Of a DNA stretch of 64,000 nt, positions 25,970-35,441 are shown one piece after another. Both the position numbers and the translations under genes were made by a program. Source of the DNA: Myxococcales bacterium. Its GTDB lineage: Bacteria; Myxococcota_A; Polyangia; Palsa-1104; JAEUJZ01. The notes under the pieces were generated by a model. The model made no database searches and was not told where the DNA came from. It saw nothing but the letters and a program-made list of their open reading frames with translations. Position 1 is the stretch's first letter. Each line of letters opens with the position of its first letter. The DNA lies in contig JAEUKA010000111.1 in NCBI GenBank assembly GCA_016794465.1, positions 62,001-126,000 of the forward strand, given 5' to 3'.

Positions 25970-27831
25970 TTGACGAACGCTCGGACCGCTTCGGCAATGC
26001 GACGAGCCGACAGACCGTACAGATCGAGCAATTCCTCGGGCTTGCCAGAGTGGGGCAGCTCGGTCACTGCGATCTTGCGGATACGGACATTGCCCGACTC
26101 CGAAAAGACCTCTAGGACGGCATCGCCAAGTCCGCCTTCGCGCCAGTGATCCTCGACGACCAGGATGCGCTGACCGGCTGCTGCGGCGGCCTTGCGCAGA
26201 CCCTCTGCATCGATCGGCTTGACGCTGTAGGCATCCACCACCGTGATGGCAATTCCTTCTGCACGAAGCAGGTCATACGCTTTGAGCGACTCATGCAGAG
26301 TGATGCCCGCAGCGACGACAACACAGACATCGCTTGAGCCCTGACGGAGGGTCTTGCTGCCCCCGATAGGAAACTTCTCGGTGGCGCTGTACAGCACCGG
26401 AGTCGCGGCTCGAGTCGCGCGCAGATAGGCCACGCCGTGCATCGCTGACAGCTCATCAATGAGCGCACAGGTGGCATAGGGATCGGCCGGATAGACCACC
26501 GTCGAGCCATGGATCGCCCGGAACATCGCCAGATCCTCTAGGCCCATCTGACTGGCACCATCTTCACCGATGCTGACCCCGGCATGAGAGCCACAGACCT
26601 TCAGATTCGACGACGACAGCGCCGCCATCCGAATCTGGTCATAGGCCCGCGACAGGAACGCCGCAAACGTCGCCACCCACGGCACCGCGCCAATCGCTCC
26701 CGCTCCTGCCGCCAGTCCTACCATCGCTTGCTCGGCGATGAAGCACTGCACAAAGCGGTCGGGATGCGCCTTCTCGAACAGATCGGTATACGTCGAGTTT
26801 TTGACATCCGCATCCAGCACCATCACCGACGGATTGGCATCTCCCAAGCGCTTGAGTGAATCGCCGAACGCCTTGCGAGTCGCGATCGTCTTGTCGGCAG
26901 GATAGCTGGGCGGCGGCTGCGGAGTCAGGCCGTGCTCGATGTGCGGTGCGCGACGCGGAGTCCCGGTCGGTTTGGCAATCTTGCCGATGATCTTGGCGTC
27001 ATCGGTCCCCAGCTCTGCGAGTGCACGATCACTCTGCGCCTGATCCATCGGCTTGCCGTGCCAGTTGTCCTTGTCGGCCATAAACGACACGCCAGCCCCT
27101 TTTTGGGTCCGCGCCAGGATCGCGAGCGGCTTGCTCCCGCCTCCGTGACTGGCATGCGCCATCGCTCGCACACAGGCCGGCAGATCCTGGCCGTCGATGA
27201 CCAGCGTCTCCCAGCCGAACACCTCAAACTGCGTGGCATACCGGTCCATGTCCCAGCCGATGCGCGTCGCGATGCTCTGCTCCAGACGGTTCACATCGAT
27301 GATGGCGGTCAGGTTCGACAGTCCCTGCTCGGCGGCAACCGGCGCTGCTTCCCAGTTCGAGCCCTCGGCCATCTCACCGTCGCCACACAGCACCCACACC
27401 CGCGCCGAGGTCTGCGCCACATTCTTCAGGAACGCCGCCATTCCAACTGCATTTGGGAGGCCTTGTCCGAGCGATCCAGTCGCCACATCAATCCACGGAA
27501 TCCGAGGCGTGGGGTGACCTTCATAGATGCTGTCGATCTGGCGCAGCGACAGCAGATCCGCTTCACTGATCAGCCCGGCGGCGGCCCAGGTGGCGTACAG
27601 CACCGGCGCGGCGTGACCTTTGGACAGCACAAAGCGATCGTTGTCGAGTCGCTTGGGGTCGGTGAAGTCGTAGCGCAAGGCGGTAAAAAACAGCGCGGTC
27701 ATCAGCTCGGTGGCCGAGATCGACGACGAAGGGTGTCCCGATCCAGCGCGGGTGGTGCTGAGGATCGAGTAACGGCGAATGCGACGGGCGAGCACATGCA
27801 GCGTATCGAGCGAGGGCGCATCAGGGGTCAT
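25966..27831 (-). CDS. tkt: Transketolase
   Basis: 621 residues, full length for the single-chain enzyme. ThDP-binding is seen as CGDGEMAEGSNWEA...IIDVNRLEQS (GDG..N motif). Substrate histidines are in GSGHPSSSISATE and in the KGHAAPVLYA segment. The pyrimidine domain glutamate is in FIAEQAMVGLAAG. It transfers two-carbon units between ketose and aldose phosphates in the pentose phosphate pathway. The length (~620) and YSILSTTRAGSGHPSS opening resemble the animal-type branch rather than the ~660-residue E. coli TktA. Confidence 0.93.
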   Translation of the reverse strand: MTPDAPSLDTLHVLARRIRRYSILSTTRAGSGHPSSSISATELMTALFFTALRYDFTDPKRLDNDRFVLSKGHAAPVLYATWAAAGLISEADLLSLRQIDSIYEGHPTPRIPWIDVATGSLGQGLPNAVGMAAFLKNVAQTSARVWVLCGDGEMAEGSNWEAAPVAAEQGLSNLTAIIDVNRLEQSIATRIGWDMDRYATQFEVFGWETLVIDGQDLPACVRAMAHASHGGGSKPLAILARTQKGAGVSFMADKDNWHGKPMDQAQSDRALAELGTDDAKIIGKIAKPTGTPRRAPHIEHGLTPQPPPSYPADKTIATRKAFGDSLKRLGDANPSVMVLDADVKNSTYTDLFEKAHPDRFVQCFIAEQAMVGLAAGAGAIGAVPWVATFAAFLSRAYDQIRMAALSSSNLKVCGSHAGVSIGEDGASQMGLEDLAMFRAIHGSTVVYPADPYATCALIDELSAMHGVAYLRATRAATPVLYSATEKFPIGGSKTLRQGSSDVCVVVAAGITLHESLKAYDLLRAEGIAITVVDAYSVKPIDAEGLRKAAAAAGQRILVVEDHWREGGLGDAVLEVFSESGNVRIRKIAVTELPHSGKPEELLDLYGLSARRIAEAVRAFVK

Positions 27832-27904
27832 GGCCGACGATCTCCTTGTCTGGGGCTAAGGGAAAACGCGGGCGATGGTACACTATCCGCTCGTCCGAAA
27901 AGCC

Positions 27905-28945
27905 ATGACTGACACAGCCCTTCCTCCTCAGACGGAAACGCCGACTCTGGCCCAGCTTGCGGATCGGGCCGAGCAGCTGCTTGCGCACGGCCGCTCACAC
28001 GATGCACTGGCGATCCTCGATCAGCTGGCGGAACGGGCGCCGAGCGAGCCCCAGGTGTACTACCTGCGCGCCCAAGCGACCCGTCAGGCGGGCGGCGTCA
28101 AAGCGGCGTTTGTGGATGTACGGACGGCGCTGGCGCTGGCGCGACGGCAGGGACTCGATCTGCGGGCGCTGCAAGCACTGTCCGACGAGCTAACGCAGGA
28201 GCTGTCCGACGAAGTTCCGCTGCTGGCGGTGTCTCGGGCCACGGCCACCCTGCGTCGCTTGATTGCCGATGACAAGCAGCGTGCCGCCGAGGAGCTGACC
28301 GACACACTCCTGCCGCACTTTGGGACCTACCGGGCGCTGCTTCAGCTTGCCGCCGGGCTGAGTCGGTTCAGTCGCGGTCGAGCCGATCAGGCGATTGCCG
28401 ATCTGGAAGCCGCTGTCGAGTCAAGCCCGTCGCTGTGGCCGGCTGCCTATGCCTGTGGACACGCGCTGCTCAGCGTCGGGGATCGCCAAGGTGCACTCGC
28501 CGCATTTGCCCATACCGCCGTGCAGCATCGCCAGGCGGTCAGCGGCTTTGTGCTGTCAGAGGCCGAGGATCTGCTGCTGGCGACGGCTGGACTTGCTTTT
28601 TCAGCGCGCGGCTTTGGGTTCGAGCGCGCCAGTCTGCTGCACAGCTTGGGTCACAGCGACGAAGCGATCGCGGTCCTAAACGAGCTGCTGCGCGACGAGC
28701 CAGAGGCCGCTGATGCCCACCTGTCGAAAGCGGTGCTGTTGAAGCAGAGTGGCCGGCTGGAAGAAGCGCTCGACTCACTTCAGCTGGCAGAGTCGACGCT
28801 GCGGCCCGAAGACCGTCGTCAGGAGATCGAAGATCCACTGCGACGCATTCAGCTGCTGCGGATCGAAGTGCTACACGGCCTTCTGCGTCACGACGAAGCC
28901 CAGGCCTTGGCCGAGCAGCTTGCCACCGTGTCCGAATCTGCTTAG
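27905..28945 (+). CDS. TPR-repeat protein
   Basis: 346 residues from MTDTALPPQT at 27905 (the open frame begins at 27875; no clear SD for either). Several tetratricopeptide-like helical pairs are visible: HDALAILDQLAERAPSEPQVYYLRAQATRQAG, DEAIAVLNELLRDEPEAADAHLSKAVLLKQSGRLEEALDSL. No signal peptide, so probably a cytoplasmic scaffold. It is divergent from transketolase and its stop overlaps that of the STAS sensor gene by four bases. Confidence 0.8.
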   Translation: MTDTALPPQTETPTLAQLADRAEQLLAHGRSHDALAILDQLAERAPSEPQVYYLRAQATRQAGGVKAAFVDVRTALALARRQGLDLRALQALSDELTQELSDEVPLLAVSRATATLRRLIADDKQRAAEELTDTLLPHFGTYRALLQLAAGLSRFSRGRADQAIADLEAAVESSPSLWPAAYACGHALLSVGDRQGALAAFAHTAVQHRQAVSGFVLSEAEDLLLATAGLAFSARGFGFERASLLHSLGHSDEAIAVLNELLRDEPEAADAHLSKAVLLKQSGRLEEALDSLQLAESTLRPEDRRQEIEDPLRRIQLLRIEVLHGLLRHDEAQALAEQLATVSESA

Positions 28946-29994
28946 CGATGGCTCTTGTGACCCGATGCTAGGAAGCGCAGACTGGCCTGAATTCCGTCGC
29001 TGAGCGTCCGCAGAGTCTGGATTTCGCGCAGATCCGTTCCTGCCTCGACCATCTTGCTCGCCACCTGGGCGCTGATTCCTGTCACGACACAGTGCGTACC
29101 CAGGAGCTGCGCCGCCCGTACCACCTTGACCAGATAGCTGGCTGACTGGGAATCCACCGCTTCGACGCCGGTAATGTCCAGGATGATGCAGCGCGAGCCG
29201 CGACGCGACACCGCTTCGAGCACCGACTCCATCAGGATCTGACTGCGCACCTCATCGACCGAGCCGATGATAGGAACCGCCAGCACATCTTTCCAGACCT
29301 CCAAGACCGGCGTCGAGAGTCTCCTGATCAGCTCCTCCTGCCGCTCAACCGTCGCCACTTTTTCGGCCAGCTCGCGCGACATCTCGAACAGAGAGGAGTG
29401 ATTGGCATGGAGCGCGTGTCGCCACGGATCTGCCTCGGGACCAAAGCGATCCGGCGGCTGCAAGTAAAACGAGCAGATCTCATCTCCACGCGCAATGCAG
29501 GTCGGCTCGATCGCCAGCACCGGAGAGCCAAAGAACGCCGTCCCCCAGCCGCTCGCATAGCCCGTTAACGTATGACAGACCGGCGTCGTGCTCTTCCCAA
29601 ACAGCTCCAGGTGCAGCTGCGCTTCATACGAGTTCAGCCACGTCCCTCGCATGCAAAAGTGGCCAGTCTGGCGGTTGTACTCGAGCACAGTCGGATCGGC
29701 GCGAACCAGACCTTCCCAGCAGTGCATCGTGGGCCCGGCCGCCAGCTTGTCCATTTCGGTGTCCCACTGGGTGTCGCCGGTCATCGAAGAATAATCTCCG
29801 GTGCCGCAGCGGTATCCGAACTGAGCAAGCAGCGACGGGGCCAGAGCCGGTCCCAGCTGTTCAAAGAGCAGCTTGCGGAGGGTTCCGAACGCATCCTGAC
29901 GAAACAGCAGAAAGCGCTCTTCCCCGATCAGGAGTCGTCCTGCCTCGGGCTGAAACTTGAGTAGGAGGCGCAGATCGATGTCGTTGACTCGCAT
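28942..29994 (-). CDS. XylR_N-V4R-STAS sensory protein (RsbR-like)
   Basis: 350 residues from the ATG at 29994, which begins the XylR_N domain exactly (DIDLRLLLKFQPEAGRL). Residues 1-110 are the XylR/DmpR-type aromatic-sensor domain, 110-205 the V4R domain (ATFFGSPVLAIEPTCIARGDEICSFYL), 205-230 a linker coil, and 235-345 a STAS domain (GSRCIILDITGVEAVDSQSASYLV). There is no sigma-54 AAA domain, so it should act through protein partners like RsbR/RsbS rather than on DNA. The STAS Ser/Thr sites (SQSAS) are candidates for phosphorylation. Confidence 0.85.
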   Translation of the reverse strand: MRVNDIDLRLLLKFQPEAGRLLIGEERFLLFRQDAFGTLRKLLFEQLGPALAPSLLAQFGYRCGTGDYSSMTGDTQWDTEMDKLAAGPTMHCWEGLVRADPTVLEYNRQTGHFCMRGTWLNSYEAQLHLELFGKSTTPVCHTLTGYASGWGTAFFGSPVLAIEPTCIARGDEICSFYLQPPDRFGPEADPWRHALHANHSSLFEMSRELAEKVATVERQEELIRRLSTPVLEVWKDVLAVPIIGSVDEVRSQILMESVLEAVSRRGSRCIILDITGVEAVDSQSASYLVKVVRAAQLLGTHCVVTGISAQVASKMVEAGTDLREIQTLRTLSDGIQASLRFLASGHKSHR

Positions 29995-30155
29995 GAGGGA
30001 AAGCCAGCGTTGGCCCTGAAAAGACTCCGCAATCGTAACACGCGGGGAGCGCAATCGGCGACGAGAAATCAGTAGGCGAGACTCTGCCGTGTGGGCACAT
30101 GAATGCGCTCACTTCGGCACAGACGGAGACAGGAAGCAGGCGAAAAGGAGTACTG

Positions 30156-30773
30156 CTAAGACGCCTTCAGTCTGCGAATCAGCTCTCGGATGCGACGAGA
30201 GCCACCGCCATCGCGATAGACGAACTTGAGTCCGACTCCAGAGTCTGTGCGGGTGGCCACTTTGCCTTGCAGCGGAACCGGTACCGCACCACCTGGCAAC
30301 AGGACATCCACCACCACATCTTCTCCTACTTCAGGAAGCTCGTGATCGCTGCGTAGGAATGCCCCACCCAGCGAGATTTCCAGCAGCTCTCCTGCTTGGC
30401 TCTCGAGCGCACCTTCGCGATGGTAGGTCACCGTAAGCGTGACCGGCAGACGCGGATGCCGACGCTTGCGCGCCACCACTTCCCCCGACAGCGCGGCCAG
30501 CATGAAGTCCTTCTTTTCGGACTCATCAGATAGAAACTCCACCACCGCACCGGCTCGGACCCGGAGCCTGGGGAGCGCCGGACGCCACGACTTCACTTCG
30601 CCGCGCAGCAGTACCTTTCCGGGAAGTCCTTTGACAAACAGCTCGACCACCACTGGGTCACCACCAGTGAGCGGAGTGGTCGTCGCCACAAACATGCCTC
30701 CGTTGGGGAGGTCACGGTGATAGACCTCGTTAAAGTCATCTCGATTGTGAAAGCGGGCCTTCAAGATCTGCAT
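30156..30773 (-). CDS. PilZ-type protein with two PilZ-like halves
   Basis: 205 residues. The second half is a good PilZ domain: RRHPRLPVTLTV carries the RxxxR motif and LLEISLGGAFLRS the D/NxSxxG motif, here ExSxxG, so c-di-GMP binding is plausible but not certain. The first half (YHRDLPNGGMFVAT) follows the Myxococcus-style paralogous PilZ pattern (TIGR02266-like). It probably links c-di-GMP to motility or surface behaviour. It is alone, between two genes of unrelated function. Confidence 0.82.
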   Translation of the reverse strand: MQILKARFHNRDDFNEVYHRDLPNGGMFVATTTPLTGGDPVVVELFVKGLPGKVLLRGEVKSWRPALPRLRVRAGAVVEFLSDESEKKDFMLAALSGEVVARKRRHPRLPVTLTVTYHREGALESQAGELLEISLGGAFLRSDHELPEVGEDVVVDVLLPGGAVPVPLQGKVATRTDSGVGLKFVYRDGGGSRRIRELIRRLKAS

Positions 30774-30865
30774 GTCGCGCGGACCATATCACAAACGTCT
30801 GCGGGTACAACCGGCGCGTGCAGGCAGCTGTCGATTCCTCAGCTGCCCATGATTTGCCGTCGCTG

Positions 30866-32239
30866 TTAGTTTTCGGGATAGGCCGTCCAGCCCTGCGTCC
30901 AGTCATCGCCATCGGCCGCTCCGAACGCGCCAACGTAGGTGACGGGGGCAAAGAAGGGGTCGGTTGGGAGGCTCGCGGCACCGGTCAGCGCGGGCGAGCT
31001 TGGCTGCGGTCGGAAGTCCGGCGTGCGCTGATCGTACGGTCGCCGCAGCAGTGGATTCTGCTCACGCAGGTCCCCCTTGCGCAGCGCCGCCGCCAGATCA
31101 CACGGCATCGTCACCGTCGACAAGTTCGAGGTCAGATCGCGTCCATTGTCAAAGAACAGCGCGGACTTTAGCTGCAGCCGACCCGCCGCAAGCTCTGTAC
31201 AAGTACTCTCTTGCGCGAGTGTCGCCCCCATCTCGGTAAAGCCGGTGACAATGACATTCTCGATCTGTCCGGCGGTTCCTTGGCGAAGCGTGACTCCGAA
31301 GCGCTTCTCTCCTTTCGGATTCGAGCCTGGACCGGTTCCCACCAGCGTCAGGTTGTAAAACTGTGGACTGGAGCGCGGCAGCAGCGAGTTGTTGTCGCGA
31401 TTGCTGTCCGCTTCGATTCCGTTGTTGCCGTCAGCCAAGATCTGCTGGGAAACCAGGAACTGACCCTTGCCCACGTACCCCTGATCCCAGTCAAAGGAGT
31501 CATCCAGAGCCGCCGTAGCGACGAGGTGACGGACATTCACAGAGCCGCCAAAGAACTCGAACGCATCATCTGATCCGCGATGAACTTGCACAAAGTCCAC
31601 CACCGTTCCGCTCCCGACCCCGCCGAAGGTGAGTCCGTTTAGCTCATTGTTGGGAGCGACCTCGCGACCGGCAAACTCGATCCGAACGTAGCGAAGGATG
31701 CCACTGGAATCGTCGCTGCGTAGCGTTCCGCACGGACCATAGGAGCCGGCGTTTCCTTCCAGACTGCCGCAGGCTTGCTCATTGCCGGGCGGTAGGTTGA
31801 TGGCGGCCCGTCCGCGCAGCACGATGCCACCCCAGTCCGAGGTGCGGCGTTCCCCGGCGCTGCGACTGCTGGTAAAGACGATCGGCTTGTCACGACTGCC
31901 ATCGGCGATGAGCTTGGCATCCTGATCGATGTTCAAAAAGCTGACTCTCTGCGGATCAGTGGCATCCCCACAGACGATCGTTCCCGGGGCGATCGTCAGC
32001 GTTGCTTTCTCGGTCACTCTCACTTGTCCCAAGAGCAGCCAGCGCCGATCCGCAGTGAGCGTGGTGTTCTTGGTAATGTTTCCCGTCAGGACCTCAGCAG
32101 CGACGCCACCACAGGTCGGCTGGGACAGCTCGGTCGGATCGGGATTCGGACTCACCAGGCTGCTGTCACAAGCGGACGACAAGCCAAGGGCTCCAAGCAG
32201 GACTCCCAGCACGGGCTTACAGCGCAGCATATTAGGCAT
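30866..32239 (-). CDS. Parallel beta-helix lipoprotein paired with a TonB receptor
   Basis: 457 residues from MPNMLRCK at 32239 (the longer frame would overlap the receptor). The signal ends in a lipobox (LSSAC). Then LTGNITKNTTLTADRRWLLLGQVRV and repeated APGTI/IVFTSS turns show a right-handed beta-helix over ~400 residues, as in polysaccharide-binding or lyase-like surface proteins. It starts 22 bases after the end of the TonB receptor gene, so it is probably a surface ligand-capturing partner of the receptor. Confidence 0.75.
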   Translation of the reverse strand: MPNMLRCKPVLGVLLGALGLSSACDSSLVSPNPDPTELSQPTCGGVAAEVLTGNITKNTTLTADRRWLLLGQVRVTEKATLTIAPGTIVCGDATDPQRVSFLNIDQDAKLIADGSRDKPIVFTSSRSAGERRTSDWGGIVLRGRAAINLPPGNEQACGSLEGNAGSYGPCGTLRSDDSSGILRYVRIEFAGREVAPNNELNGLTFGGVGSGTVVDFVQVHRGSDDAFEFFGGSVNVRHLVATAALDDSFDWDQGYVGKGQFLVSQQILADGNNGIEADSNRDNNSLLPRSSPQFYNLTLVGTGPGSNPKGEKRFGVTLRQGTAGQIENVIVTGFTEMGATLAQESTCTELAAGRLQLKSALFFDNGRDLTSNLSTVTMPCDLAAALRKGDLREQNPLLRRPYDQRTPDFRPQPSSPALTGAASLPTDPFFAPVTYVGAFGAADGDDWTQGWTAYPEN

Positions 32240-32261
32240 GGTAGATGTCTCCTTTTGCGAC

Positions 32262-35219
32262 TTACAGGTCATAGGACAGCGACAGACTCACAGTCTGTCC
32301 GGTCGTGTAGCGAAGCGTTGTCTCTTGCACGGGGGCTGCGTCCGATCCGGGCAGACTTCCGCGCTGAATGATCTGGACCGGAGAGTTCACCAAGTTGCGC
32401 GCCGACAGCCGCAGCGACAGTCCGTAGCGAAGCCGCTGCGCCACCGTGACATCCAGCTGATGCCGAGGCTGCTCAAACTTATCCGGCAGTCCGAACGCAC
32501 CGACTTGATCGATCCGCTCCCCAAATACGTTGTACAGAATCCGCAGCTGCGTTCCCCAGTCCGGTCGATCCAGCTCCATGAACAGGTTCACAACATAGGG
32601 TGACTGTCCTTGCAGCGCGCGCACCTTGCTGGTCTGCTGACCCGCCACTCCTTCGAGATCCACGCGCGAATACAGCACCGAGACGTTGCCACCAATAGAC
32701 ACCCCGCGAAGTCCTCTTTCCGCGATCGCAAGCTCCTTGCGCAGCTCTAGCTCACCACCGACGTTGTAGGCCGCGCGCGCATTGGCAAACGAACGAATCA
32801 GGTTCCCACTCGCGCTGATCGTCGTCTCAATCGGGGCATCGAAGTACTTCCCATAGGCACTCAGCGCAATCACATCGGCGCCGCCTAGGAACCACTCCCA
32901 GCGCAGATCGGCGCTGCCAATTCGGGTCCGGTGGAGCTGCGGATTCCCTTGCAGCAGCTCACCACCAAAGAAGTCGGTAAACTGAAACGGCGCCAGCTCG
33001 CGGAACTCAGGACGCGCTACCGTCATCGCCAGCGCTGCACGGAAGTTCATCTTCGCATTCAGCTTCGCAACCAAGTTCAGCGACGGCAAAGGATCATAGG
33101 TATCCAGCGCCACCGCAATCGGCTGATCGGCACTCTGAGGATCAAAGGAATACAGTCGCTGCTGCGCGGCCTCGAAGCGGAGTCCTCCTACCAGACTGAC
33201 TTTGCTGCTCAGCGGCAGATCGATCCGACCGTACGCGGCATAGACTCCTTGCTTGGCGTTGTACTTGTCTGCGGTGTTGGTGTTTTCACGGACCTCGACC
33301 GCCGTCCCAAGATGCTCAGCCGCAAAGATCTGCTCGGGAGCCGCAGTGTCGTCGATGTCACCAATTCCGCCAAAGCCAAACTTGAAGCGGCGCGCTTGAA
33401 AGTCACGCAGCCGAACGCGCGCAGCCGCCCCGACTTTGATCGCGGACAGCAGTCCCTGCCACTGTCGAAAAGCCTGCGAGAAGTCGATCCGCGCCGCGAC
33501 CTGATGTTCCAGGTTGCTGGCGAAAAATCGCTGACCACTCTGTCCTTTGGGAGTGAAGTGAAACAGTCCGTCATCCTTCTTCAGATACGTCACTTCGCGG
33601 TTGTCCGGTTCCTCACGCGCGGCGACCGAATAGCTCGCTGTCCATTCGAGATCACTGGGACTCCGCTGCGCCGGCTCGAAGTGATGGGAACCACGCAGCT
33701 GCACAAGTCCTAAAGAGCGCGAGACAAAGCGCAGCCGACTGTTCCAGATCTCGGAGAACTGCTCTTGGCTGACACCTTGATAGATGCGCGTCTCGCGATC
33801 TGCGCTCTGCGAAAACAGCGCCGTCAAAGACAGTCGATGCAGAGGAGCCAGCTGCAGAGCCGCCGTTCCCATCGCGCCCCAGTTCACTCCTTCGGTACTC
33901 CGGACAGAGTATCGCCCCGTACCTGCCGCAAACGCTCCGTCGTCGCTGCCAAACTGAACCAAGGGTCGCAGCTGCGGACCCTGTGCGGTGTCCACCAAGT
34001 TCAAGACCTGGATCTCTTCGGCCCGGGTCTGCGCGTCCGCACTGTAGTGCAGTGAAACCAGATAGCCGAGCCGCTTCCCTTTCAGCTCCGCGCGATCTCC
34101 AAACGATGCCGAAAAGGAATAGTTGGGAGAGCCGACCTGCTGTCGATACGGCGACCAGACATTGGGAAAGGCGCGACCCAGCGCAGCGCCCGTCAGCTTG
34201 CCCATCGGAGCCGCCCGTGAGCCATCATCGAACCCGAGCCAGTCGGTCCGACCCGCCTGCTGCGTCAGCATCGGCTGAAACACCGTCTGCAGGTTGCCCC
34301 CGATCGATGCGCCCACATGCGCCACACGCTGGGTCGGAAACTCTTGCAGCGAGATCTCGACCGTGCCGCCCGCGAAGTCTGCCGGCAGATCCGGGGTCGC
34401 AGTCTTCACCACGCTCAAGCTCGACAGGAGTGCCGCCGGAAAGATATCGAAAGGAACTGCGTGCTGCTCTGGCTCGGGACTGGGCAGCGGCAGACCGTGC
34501 AGCAGCGTGCTGGAGTAACGCTCACCCAGTCCGCGCACATAGACAAAGCGATCTCCGACCACCGTTGCACCGACGACCCGCGTGGCCACTTGGGAGGCAC
34601 TGCTGTCCGCAGACTTGCGGATGTCTTCGCTGCTCACAGAGTCACTGACCGTGCTCGCTTCCCGACGGGCTTGCAGCTGCGCAGCGGCTCCTTTTTGATC
34701 GGGCTCGCGAATCACCACCGTCTCTGTCGTGACCTCGGCCTGGGTTCCGCTCAGCTTCATTGCCACCGGAGCTGCCAGCACCACGTCGCCGCTGCCCGGA
34801 CCTGGAACCGGAACTGTGACCGGGACACTCTGTTTGTCGTAAAACTCCGAGACAAACTCCAAGGTGTAGGAGCCCGCCGGCAGGGTCAGCGAAAACTCGC
34901 CCTTTTCATTGGTCGTGGTCTGCTGGCCGGTTCCTACCACTTGCACAGTCAGATCGTAGATGCCATCGCCAGTGCCTTTTTCGATCACCCGGCCACTGAC
35001 CTTCACCGACGGAATCGGGGGTGGTTCCGGAGTCGTCACAGCAGCGGAAGGAGTCGCTGCCACAGCGGGCGATTCGACCGCCGGAAGGGTGCTCTCCGAA
35101 GCAGGAGCGGGTGGTGAGTCAGCCGTGCTCTGGGCCACTGCTGCTGTTGGAAGCAGCAGGGAAAGAAGTCCTCCTAACGCTGGGTGAGCGAGGCTCCGAG
35201 TCTGTTTCCGTAGTGCCAT
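32262..35219 (-). CDS. TonB-dependent outer-membrane receptor with carboxypeptidase-regulatory-like N-domain
   Basis: 985 residues. A signal peptide (to about AVAQS, residue 30) and a Pro/Ala-rich linker are followed by a carboxypeptidase-regulatory-like domain (IYDLTVQVVGTGQQTTTNEKGEFSLTLPAGSYTLEF). The plug domain has RVVGATVVGDRFVYVRGLGERYSSTLLHG, and a ~650-residue beta-barrel ends in an aromatic/hydrophobic C-terminal strand (LSLSYDL). Such receptors import nutrients with TonB energy. A very long product with an extra N-domain is typical of polysaccharide or large-ligand receptors. It is transcribed into the beta-helix lipoprotein gene. Confidence 0.9.
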   Translation of the reverse strand: MALRKQTRSLAHPALGGLLSLLLPTAAVAQSTADSPPAPASESTLPAVESPAVAATPSAAVTTPEPPPIPSVKVSGRVIEKGTGDGIYDLTVQVVGTGQQTTTNEKGEFSLTLPAGSYTLEFVSEFYDKQSVPVTVPVPGPGSGDVVLAAPVAMKLSGTQAEVTTETVVIREPDQKGAAAQLQARREASTVSDSVSSEDIRKSADSSASQVATRVVGATVVGDRFVYVRGLGERYSSTLLHGLPLPSPEPEQHAVPFDIFPAALLSSLSVVKTATPDLPADFAGGTVEISLQEFPTQRVAHVGASIGGNLQTVFQPMLTQQAGRTDWLGFDDGSRAAPMGKLTGAALGRAFPNVWSPYRQQVGSPNYSFSASFGDRAELKGKRLGYLVSLHYSADAQTRAEEIQVLNLVDTAQGPQLRPLVQFGSDDGAFAAGTGRYSVRSTEGVNWGAMGTAALQLAPLHRLSLTALFSQSADRETRIYQGVSQEQFSEIWNSRLRFVSRSLGLVQLRGSHHFEPAQRSPSDLEWTASYSVAAREEPDNREVTYLKKDDGLFHFTPKGQSGQRFFASNLEHQVAARIDFSQAFRQWQGLLSAIKVGAAARVRLRDFQARRFKFGFGGIGDIDDTAAPEQIFAAEHLGTAVEVRENTNTADKYNAKQGVYAAYGRIDLPLSSKVSLVGGLRFEAAQQRLYSFDPQSADQPIAVALDTYDPLPSLNLVAKLNAKMNFRAALAMTVARPEFRELAPFQFTDFFGGELLQGNPQLHRTRIGSADLRWEWFLGGADVIALSAYGKYFDAPIETTISASGNLIRSFANARAAYNVGGELELRKELAIAERGLRGVSIGGNVSVLYSRVDLEGVAGQQTSKVRALQGQSPYVVNLFMELDRPDWGTQLRILYNVFGERIDQVGAFGLPDKFEQPRHQLDVTVAQRLRYGLSLRLSARNLVNSPVQIIQRGSLPGSDAAPVQETTLRYTTGQTVSLSLSYDL

Positions 35220-35350
35220 GCGAGTCTTACGCCTTGTGGTGTAGACCGCAGTCTAGACAGGCGCGCAGGCGTCGCTGTGGCAAGTGAGTGCCAAGTGTGT
35301 GTCAAACTGGTGACAGACAGCCGACGCACGCACCACCGCTGCCCCAAAAA

Positions 35351-35369
35351 GAGGCATACAAGACGCTTC
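35351..35369 (-). terminator. Terminator-like dyad after the Cys-rich lipoprotein gene
   Basis: On the minus strand, GAAGCGT-CTTGT-ATGCCTC forms an imperfect seven-position stem (one A-C mismatch), followed by TTTTTGG. It lies about 75 bases after the stop at 35442. It is a relative of the dyad at 15039-15057, with 23 of 29 bases shared over the surrounding stretch. Confidence 0.4.
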
Positions 35370-35396
35370 ATATACAGCTACCGAAGCCGGAACAGC

Positions 35397-35436
35397 GGAA
35401 GGAAGGATGGAAGGAAGGAAGGACGGACGGAACGGA
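35397..35436 (+). repeat. GGAA/GGAC purine tetranucleotide repeat
   Basis: A 40-base run built of GGAA with a few GGAT and GGAC units, immediately after the stop of the Cys-rich lipoprotein gene on the minus strand. A slippage-prone 3' untranslated repeat; no coding role seen. Confidence 0.8.
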
Positions 35437-35441
35437 GTTGC

